From an uncultured Selenomonas sp. (GTDB taxonomy: Bacteria > Bacillota > Negativicutes > Selenomonadales > Selenomonadaceae): 10,237 bases of DNA. The translations under genes were made by a program, and so were the position numbers. The stretch is taken from the NCBI GenBank assembly GCA_947097535.1, contig CAMURM010000030.1, positions 1-10,237 on the forward strand. The letters are read 5' to 3'. Under the pieces are notes generated by a model. The model had not been told where the DNA came from. It searched no databases and saw nothing but the letters and a program-made list of their open reading frames with translations. Below are positions 4,932-10,237 of this stretch, piece by piece (positions within the stretch are counted from its first letter, which is position 1; the number at the start of each line of letters is the position of its first letter).

Positions 4932-7832
4932 ATGAAGACGCTTGCCGAGTTGGCGGCGCTCGTCGAGGGCGCTGAAATCAAGGGAGATGCAGCTGCGAAG
5001 ATCGCGGACATCGTGCACGATTCGCGCGAGGTGACAGAAGGGACGCTCTTCGTCGCCATCGAGGGGCTGCATGTCGACGGCCATTCCTTTATCGCGCAGG
5101 CGGTCGAGAAGGGCGCGTGCGCGATTCTGACGGAGCGCGGGATCGAGATTCCCGAGGGTGCGGCGGCAGTTCTTCGCGTGCCAAATCTTGCGGCGGCGCT
5201 TGAGGTCATCGTGCCGTTTTTCCATGACTACCCGTCGCGAAAGATGCGCATCATCGGCATCACGGGCACGAACGGCAAGACGACGACGAGCTACATGACG
5301 CGTGCCATCCTGCGCGAGGCGGGGTACAAGGTCGGACTCATCGGCACGATTCAGATCCTTGTCGAGGATGAGGCTCTGCCGATTCACAATACGACGCCCG
5401 ACGTCGTCGTCCTGGAGCGAACGCTTGCCTATATGGCGCGGCGCGGCATGGATTTCGTCGTCATGGAGGTCTCTTCGCATGCGCTCGATCAGAACCGCGT
5501 GGCGGGCATCGAATTCGATACGGCGGTATTCACGAACCTCACGCAGGATCATCTCGACTACCATAAGACGCTCGAAAACTACAAGCGCGCGAAAGCGCGC
5601 CTTTTCGACCTTGTGAGCCGCAAGGGCGCGAAGGAGGGCAAGACAGCCGTCGTCAATGATGACGATGCGGCGGGCGAGACGATGCTCGCCCATGCGAAGT
5701 GTGCGCATCTCACGTATGCCGTGAAGAAGGAAGCCGCCCTTCGCGCCGAGAACATCCGCGTCCATGCGCGGGGCATGGAGCTGACGCTTGCAGGCGCTTT
5801 CGGCAGGATGGATCTTTCGCTCGGCGTCACGGGAATCTTCAATGTCTACAACGTCATGAGCGCCGTCGGCGCGGCGCTCGCGGAAAGGATCGCGCCCGAG
5901 GCGATCAAGAGGGCGCTCGAAGCTTTCAAGAGCGTGCCCGGGCGCTTCGAGCTCGTCGATGCGGGGCAGGCGTTCTCCATCATCGTCGACTATGCGCATA
6001 CGCCCGACGGCTTGGAGAACATCCTGAATACGGCGCGTGAGATTGCGGCGGGACGCATCCTCACGGTGTTCGGCTGCGGCGGCGACCGCGATCGCACGAA
6101 GCGGCCGATCATGGGACGCATCGCGGCGGCGCTTTCCGATGTCGTGCTCGTGACATCGGACAATCCGCGCACGGAAGATCCCGCGCGCATCCTCGATGAG
6201 GTCGAGGTCGGCGTGCTTGAGAAGATCGGCGACAAGCGCCATGAAAAAATCGCCGACCGCCGCACGGCGATCGTGCGTGCCGTGGCGCTCGCCGAAAAGG
6301 ACGACATCGTCATCATCGCGGGCAAGGGGCACGAGAATTACCAGATCTTGAAGGACAAGACGATCCACTTCGACGACAAGGAGGTCGCACGCGAGGCCGT
6401 CGCCGCGCGGGAAAAAAGCTATGTGATGCGCTTTTCGCTCGCCGACGTCGAGCGTGCGGCAAAGGCCGAAGCCGTGCGCACGGCGGCGGATATCGTATTT
6501 TCCGACATCGTGACGGATACGCGAAAGATTGCGTCGGGATCGCTCTTCGTCGCGCTTCGAGGCGAGCGCTTTGACGGCGCGGACTTCGCGGCGCAGGCGG
6601 TCGAAAAGGGCGCGGCGGGCGTTCTCGTGGCGGCTGATACGCCCGAGGCGAAGCTGCCGAAGACGGGCGTTGTGCTCAAGGCGAAGGACACCCTGCTCGC
6701 TTATCAGCGGATCGCCGCCGCGTGGCGCAGGACGTTTTCCATCCCCGTCGTCGCCATCACGGGATCGAACGGCAAGACGACGACCAAGGACTTGACGGCT
6801 GCCGTGCTCGGCGCACGCCTTCTTGTGCAGAAGACGGCGGCGAACTACAACAACGAGATCGGTCTGCCGCTGACGCTCCTTGGCCTTCGCGCCGCGCACG
6901 AGGCGGCTGTCGTCGAGATCGGCATGAGAGGACTCGGGCAGATCGCTGCGCTCGCGCCGCTCGCCGCGCCGACCGTCGCCATCGTGACGAACGTCGGCGA
7001 GGTGCACATGGAGCTTCTTGGCTCGATCGAGAATATCGCGAGGGCGAAGGCGGAGCTTGTCGAGGCTGTGGAGCCGGGCGGCACGGTCATACTGAATGCC
7101 GACGATGCGCGCGTCCTGGCGATGCGCGAGAAGGCGAAGGCGGGCGTGCGCGTCGTGACCTTCGGGCTTTCGCGCGATGCCGATGTGCGTGCCGTCGCTG
7201 TCGGCAAGGCCGACGGCGGCATGAGATTCATGCTGGAATGGAAAAACGAGCGCGGGCGACTGGAACGGCACGAGCTCTTCCTGCCGATGCCCGGCCGACA
7301 CAACGTGTCGAATGCGCTCGCCGCCATCGCTGCGGCTCGCGTGCTCGGCCTTTCGCTCGCGGATGTCCGGCGCGGACTCGCCGTGCCGCCTGCGCAGAAG
7401 ATGCGCTTTGCCGTCGAGAAGTGCGGCGCATACACCTTCGTCAACGACGCCTACAATGCGAGTCCCGCATCGACACGCGCGTCCTTAAAAACGCTCGCCG
7501 AGATGTTCGCGGGCAGGAAGATCGCCGTCCTCGGCGACATGCTCGAACTCGGCAGCGCGTCGAAGAGCGGCCACGCGAGCGTGGGCGAGGAGGCAGCGCA
7601 TCTGGGCTTTGCCGCCGTCCTCTCACGCGGAGAGGAGAGCCGCTTCATCGCAGAGGCCGCAGAGGCGGGCGGCGTGCCGCTCGTCGAGCGCATGGCGTCG
7701 CACGAGGCGGCGGCGACAAGGCTCAAAGAGATCCTGCAGCCGGGCGACGCCGTGCTCTTCAAAGGCTCGCGCGGCATGAAGATGGATGAGATCATCCCCG
7801 TGTTGAAGAAGGCGCTGGAGGCAGGCAAATGA
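4932..7832 (+). CDS. murE/murF: MurE-MurF fusion: meso-DAP ligase plus D-Ala-D-Ala ligase
   Basis: 966 residues, two complete cytoplasmic Mur ligases in one chain. MurE (about 1-496) adds a diamino acid to UDP-MurNAc-L-Ala-D-Glu: P-loop GTNGKTT (112-118), NLTQDHLDYH, a Lys at 221 matching the carbamylated Lys, and DNPR (410-413), which marks meso-diaminopimelate use. MurF (about 499-966) adds D-Ala-D-Ala: P-loop GSNGKT (611-616), VEIGMRGLGQI, TNVGEVHMELLGS, NDAYNASP (838-845) and VLGDMLELG. Both halves have family-normal length and all motifs, with practically no linker; the N-terminal domains of the two halves resemble each other (DSRE..GTLFVAI versus DTRK..GSLFVAL). The start is ATG 4932, 6 bases after GGAGGG (4920-4925); the in-frame ATG at 4881 lies inside ftsL. 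The joint, AAAAAAG then TGATG (6412-6428), suggests two formerly overlapping genes. The end overlaps mraY by 4 bases. Confidence 0.95.
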   Translation: MKTLAELAALVEGAEIKGDAAAKIADIVHDSREVTEGTLFVAIEGLHVDGHSFIAQAVEKGACAILTERGIEIPEGAAAVLRVPNLAAALEVIVPFFHDYPSRKMRIIGITGTNGKTTTSYMTRAILREAGYKVGLIGTIQILVEDEALPIHNTTPDVVVLERTLAYMARRGMDFVVMEVSSHALDQNRVAGIEFDTAVFTNLTQDHLDYHKTLENYKRAKARLFDLVSRKGAKEGKTAVVNDDDAAGETMLAHAKCAHLTYAVKKEAALRAENIRVHARGMELTLAGAFGRMDLSLGVTGIFNVYNVMSAVGAALAERIAPEAIKRALEAFKSVPGRFELVDAGQAFSIIVDYAHTPDGLENILNTAREIAAGRILTVFGCGGDRDRTKRPIMGRIAAALSDVVLVTSDNPRTEDPARILDEVEVGVLEKIGDKRHEKIADRRTAIVRAVALAEKDDIVIIAGKGHENYQILKDKTIHFDDKEVAREAVAAREKSYVMRFSLADVERAAKAEAVRTAADIVFSDIVTDTRKIASGSLFVALRGERFDGADFAAQAVEKGAAGVLVAADTPEAKLPKTGVVLKAKDTLLAYQRIAAAWRRTFSIPVVAITGSNGKTTTKDLTAAVLGARLLVQKTAANYNNEIGLPLTLLGLRAAHEAAVVEIGMRGLGQIAALAPLAAPTVAIVTNVGEVHMELLGSIENIARAKAELVEAVEPGGTVILNADDARVLAMREKAKAGVRVVTFGLSRDADVRAVAVGKADGGMRFMLEWKNERGRLERHELFLPMPGRHNVSNALAAIAAARVLGLSLADVRRGLAVPPAQKMRFAVEKCGAYTFVNDAYNASPASTRASLKTLAEMFAGRKIAVLGDMLELGSASKSGHASVGEEAAHLGFAAVLSRGEESRFIAEAAEAGGVPLVERMASHEAAATRLKEILQPGDAVLFKGSRGMKMDEIIPVLKKALEAGK

Positions 7833-8803
7833 TGGACGTGAATACGACGGCGCTTTCTCTTGCAGGAGCGGCGGCGCTCGCCGCCGTCCTCGTGCTCGCG
7901 GCCGGCCCCTTCGTGATTCCCGAACTGCACAAGCTGAAGTTCGGGCAGAGCATACGTGAGGAGGGGCCGAAGAGCCATCAGGCGAAGAGCGGCACGCCGA
8001 CGATGGGCGGCGTCATGATCATCGCCGCCATCACGTTCGCGACGCTTGCCGCCGCTCCCTTGACGGCGGGCGTATGGCTCGCGCTCTTCGTGATGCTCGG
8101 GCACTTCGCGCTCGGCTTCCTCGATGACTACATCAAGGTCGTGAAGAAGCGCAACCTTGGCCTCAAGGCGCGGCAGAAGCTCTTGGGGCAGATCGTCATC
8201 GCCGTCGTCGTCATTTTTTTCGCACAGCATGAACTCGGCATTGCGACGACGGTCTGGCTGCCGCTCGTACACGCGGAGCTTGACATCGGACTCTTCTACT
8301 ACCCGCTCGTGCTCTTCGTGCTCGTCGGCACGAGCAACGCCGTGAACCTCACGGACGGCCTCGACGGGCTCGCTGCGGGCACGGTCACGATCGCCGCGCT
8401 CGCCTACATGGCGGTCGCGCTCGCCTTCAGTGCGACGGGGCTTGCCGTGTTCGCGGCGGCGATTGCGGGCGCTTCGTGCGCCTTTTTGCGCTTCAATCAT
8501 CATCCGGCCCGCGTCTTCATGGGCGATACGGGCTCCTTGGCGCTCGGCGGCGCGATCGCCGCGCTCGGCATTCTCACGCATACGGAAATTTTGCTCGCCG
8601 TCATCGGCATCGTCTTCGTCGCCGAGGCGCTTTCCGTCATCATCCAGGTCATCTCCTTCAAGACGACGGGAAAGCGTGTCTTCCTCATGAGCCCGATTCA
8701 TCACCACTTCGAGCTAAAGGGGTGGCAGGAGACGCGCGTCGTCCATACGTTCTGGCTCGTCGGTGCCGTCTTTGCGGCGCTCGGCGCATGGCTTGCATAT
8801 TGA
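7829..8803 (+). CDS. mraY: Phospho-MurNAc-pentapeptide transferase MraY
   Basis: 324 residues, normal length. This integral membrane enzyme transfers phospho-MurNAc-pentapeptide from UDP to undecaprenyl phosphate, making lipid I. About ten hydrophobic segments are visible. Key motifs are KSGTPTMGG (53-61), the Asp pair in FLDDYIK (D99, D100), NLTDGLDGLA (173-182), FMGDTGS (230-236, D233, the catalytic-site Asp of the family) and SPIHHHFELKGW (288-299, the His triad). The start ATG overlaps the murE-murF stop (ATGA, 7829-7832) and GGAGG (7817-7821) lies 7 bases upstream; a second ATG at 7832 is possible. The overlap couples its translation to the ligase that makes its substrate. A 73-base gap follows before murD. 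Confidence 0.98.
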   Translation: MMDVNTTALSLAGAAALAAVLVLAAGPFVIPELHKLKFGQSIREEGPKSHQAKSGTPTMGGVMIIAAITFATLAAAPLTAGVWLALFVMLGHFALGFLDDYIKVVKKRNLGLKARQKLLGQIVIAVVVIFFAQHELGIATTVWLPLVHAELDIGLFYYPLVLFVLVGTSNAVNLTDGLDGLAAGTVTIAALAYMAVALAFSATGLAVFAAAIAGASCAFLRFNHHPARVFMGDTGSLALGGAIAALGILTHTEILLAVIGIVFVAEALSVIIQVISFKTTGKRVFLMSPIHHHFELKGWQETRVVHTFWLVGAVFAALGAWLAY

Positions 8804-8863
8804 CGCAGGCAGACGTCTGACATCTTGGAAAGCCTCCCTCGGCTGCGGGGAAGAGAGAAAGCG

Positions 8864-8870
8864 AGGAGGA
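8864..8870 (+). promoter_or_regulatory. Shine-Dalgarno fixing the TTG start of murD
   Basis: AGGAGGA lies 6 bases before TTG 8877. No in-frame ATG or GTG lies between this site and the conserved nucleotide-binding-like VLVIGAGISG motif, so TTG is the best start. Confidence 0.75.
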
Positions 8871-8876
8871 AGCATA

Positions 8877-10237
8877 TTGCATCTCGATACGGATTTCACA
8901 GGAAAGAAGGTTCTCGTCATCGGCGCTGGGATCAGCGGCTTTGCGGCGGCGAAGGTTCTCAAGAGGCTCGGCGCGAAGGTCACGCTTTCCGACGCGAAGG
9001 ACGAGGCGGCGATCAAAGAAGACGTCTCGGAGCTTCGCGCACTCGGCATCGGGCTGATTTTCGGCGCACAGGAAGCCGCGCTCCTGGACAGCTGCGATCT
9101 TCTCGTGCTCTCGCCCGCCGTTCCCGTTGCCATCCCGCTCGCCGAGGAGGCGAAGCGGCGCGGCATACGCATCACGAGCGAAGTGGAATTGGCGGCGGTA
9201 CTTGCCAAGTCGCCGATCTTCGCCGTGACGGGAACGAACGGCAAGACGACGACGACGACGCTCCTGGGGCTGCTGCTCGCCGAGAAGTTCGGCAAGGAGA
9301 AGACGCGCGTCGGCGGCAACATCGGCTATCCGCTGTCGGAAGCCGTGTTGGAGGCGGGCGAGGGCGGCGCAATCGCCGCCGAGATTTCGAGCTACCAGAT
9401 GGAGGCGACGGAGCACTTCCGTCCGAAGGTCGCCGCCGTCCTCAATGTGACGCCTGACCACATCAAGCGCCACGGCTCGATGGAAGTCTATCAGGCGATG
9501 AAGGAGCGGCTTTTCCGCGAAATGGCAAAAGGCGATTGGCTCGTCCTGAACTATGACGACGAGAGGACGCGCTCGATGAAGGAGCGTGCCGCGTGCCCCG
9601 TATTTTTCTTCAGCCGCAGGGAGGCCCTCGAAGAGGGCGCTTTGCTCCTGGGCGACAAGCTCGTCCTGCGCCAAGGCGGCGAGGAGATCGCGCTCGTGAC
9701 GACGGCGGAGCTTGGCATCAAGGGGGCGCACAACGTCGAGAACGCGCTCGCGGCGGCAGCGATGGCGCACCTCGCGGGCGTCGAGGCTGAGGCGATTCGC
9801 CGCGTGCTGCGCTCCTTCAAGGGCGTCGAGCACCGCATCGAGCATTTTCTCGATCTCGCGGGCGTCGCGTGGTACAACGATTCGAAGGCGACGAATACGG
9901 ACTCGGCGATCAAGGCGCTCGAATCCTTCTCGGACGGCATCGTGCTCATTGCGGGCGGCGACGACAAGATGACGGATCTGACGGACTTCATGAAGCTCGT
10001 CAAAGAGCGCTGCACGGAGCTCATCCTCGTCGGCGACGCGGCGGAGCGCTTCGCCGCTGCCGCGCGCGCGGCGGGCTTTCCGACGGAGCACATCCACGAC
10101 GCCGCCTACTCGATGAAGACGGCGGTCGACATCGCTGCGCGGCTCGCGAAGCCGCCTGCCGTTGTGCTCCTTTCGCCCGCGTGCGCGAGCTTCGACATGT
10201 TCGACGGCTTCGAGGAGCGCGGCGAGGTGTTCAAGCG
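8877..10237 (+). CDS. murD: UDP-MurNAc-L-alanine--D-glutamate ligase MurD (3' end missing)
   Basis: About 453 residues are visible and the frame runs off the window; family length suggests only some 5-15 residues are missing. It adds D-Glu to UDP-MurNAc-L-Ala in the cytoplasm, the step before MurE. The N-terminal Rossmann-like domain starts MHLDTDFTGKKVLVIGAG. The P-loop is TGTNGKTTT (118-126, K123), followed by GGNIGYP (146-152), EISSYQ (169-174) and VTPDHIKRH (191-199). K209 fits the carbamylated Lys. The C-terminal domain has GVEHRIE, WYNDSKATNTDS, AGGDDK and the closing SPACASFDMFDGFEERG that binds the substrate. The start is TTG with AGGAGGA 6 bases upstream; a weak start codon may lower its output relative to mraY. 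It sits 73 bases after mraY in the same operon. Confidence 0.96.
   Translation, partial: MHLDTDFTGKKVLVIGAGISGFAAAKVLKRLGAKVTLSDAKDEAAIKEDVSELRALGIGLIFGAQEAALLDSCDLLVLSPAVPVAIPLAEEAKRRGIRITSEVELAAVLAKSPIFAVTGTNGKTTTTTLLGLLLAEKFGKEKTRVGGNIGYPLSEAVLEAGEGGAIAAEISSYQMEATEHFRPKVAAVLNVTPDHIKRHGSMEVYQAMKERLFREMAKGDWLVLNYDDERTRSMKERAACPVFFFSRREALEEGALLLGDKLVLRQGGEEIALVTTAELGIKGAHNVENALAAAAMAHLAGVEAEAIRRVLRSFKGVEHRIEHFLDLAGVAWYNDSKATNTDSAIKALESFSDGIVLIAGGDDKMTDLTDFMKLVKERCTELILVGDAAERFAAAARAAGFPTEHIHDAAYSMKTAVDIAARLAKPPAVVLLSPACASFDMFDGFEERGEVFK

Noticed and set aside
4713..7301. An 862-codon open frame on the minus strand opposite murE-murF
   Set aside because: It mirrors the GC-rich third-position bias of the sense gene, is rich in Arg/His/Asp, shows no domain, and the sense strand carries intact Mur ligase motifs throughout.
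8810..8819. Palindrome CAGACGTCTG between mraY and murD
   Set aside because: Only 10 bp, does not extend, has no T-tract, and such short palindromes are expected by chance in GC-rich DNA.
7451..10097. Long minus-strand open frames opposite mraY and murD
   Set aside because: Low-complexity charged composition produced by codon bias of the sense genes; all MraY and MurD motifs are on the + strand.

Overview
The window looks like a chromosomal piece of a GC-rich, diderm member of the Firmicutes, most likely Negativicutes and Selenomonas-like. Three things point there. The division and cell-wall genes have the Firmicute-type order (mraZ, rsmH, an FtsL-like gene, murE, mraY, murD). MurE carries the DNPR motif of meso-diaminopimelate ligases. 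A signal-peptide protein resembling the TPS domain of outer-membrane two-partner secretion exoproteins lies just upstream, which implies an outer membrane. The genus is an inference from these traits, not the result of a search. All recognised genes are on the + strand.

Layout. Positions 1-663 hold the C-terminal part of a flotillin/YqiK-like membrane scaffold protein, cut by the window edge. After 14 bases comes a secreted or membrane-anchored NodB-type polysaccharide deacetylase (678-1589). Its start region appears to have been split by a 97-bp hairpin-bearing insert (686-782) flanked by an 8-bp direct repeat that includes the start codon; the insert keeps the frame and adds 35 codons. A 114-bp gap with a 12-bp palindrome precedes a 330-residue exported TPS-like protein (1704-2696). 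A strong intrinsic terminator (2751-2783) and a second terminator-like hairpin with no gene in front of it (2871-2920) insulate this part from the next operon.

The dcw operon starts from a promoter near 3006-3034 overlapped by three 10-bp-spaced copies of a GTGG-type box, the expected MraZ operator. It then runs mraZ (3069-3500), rsmH (3510-4445), an FtsL-like gene (4532-4903), a fused murE-murF gene (4932-7832), mraY (7829-8803, overlapping by 4 bases) and murD (8877 to the window end, TTG start, 3' end missing). Together they regulate the cluster (MraZ), methylate 16S rRNA (RsmH), contribute to the divisome (FtsL) and carry UDP-MurNAc-peptide synthesis to lipid I (MurD, MurE, MurF, MraY).

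Points of note: the in-frame MurE-MurF fusion, whose joint keeps a TGATG stop/start overlap that a one-base change in an A6 run would restore; the absence of ftsI/pbpB between ftsL and murE; the probable small insertion at the deacetylase start; and an orphan TPS-like exoprotein. No tRNA, rRNA, CRISPR array or transposase gene was seen.
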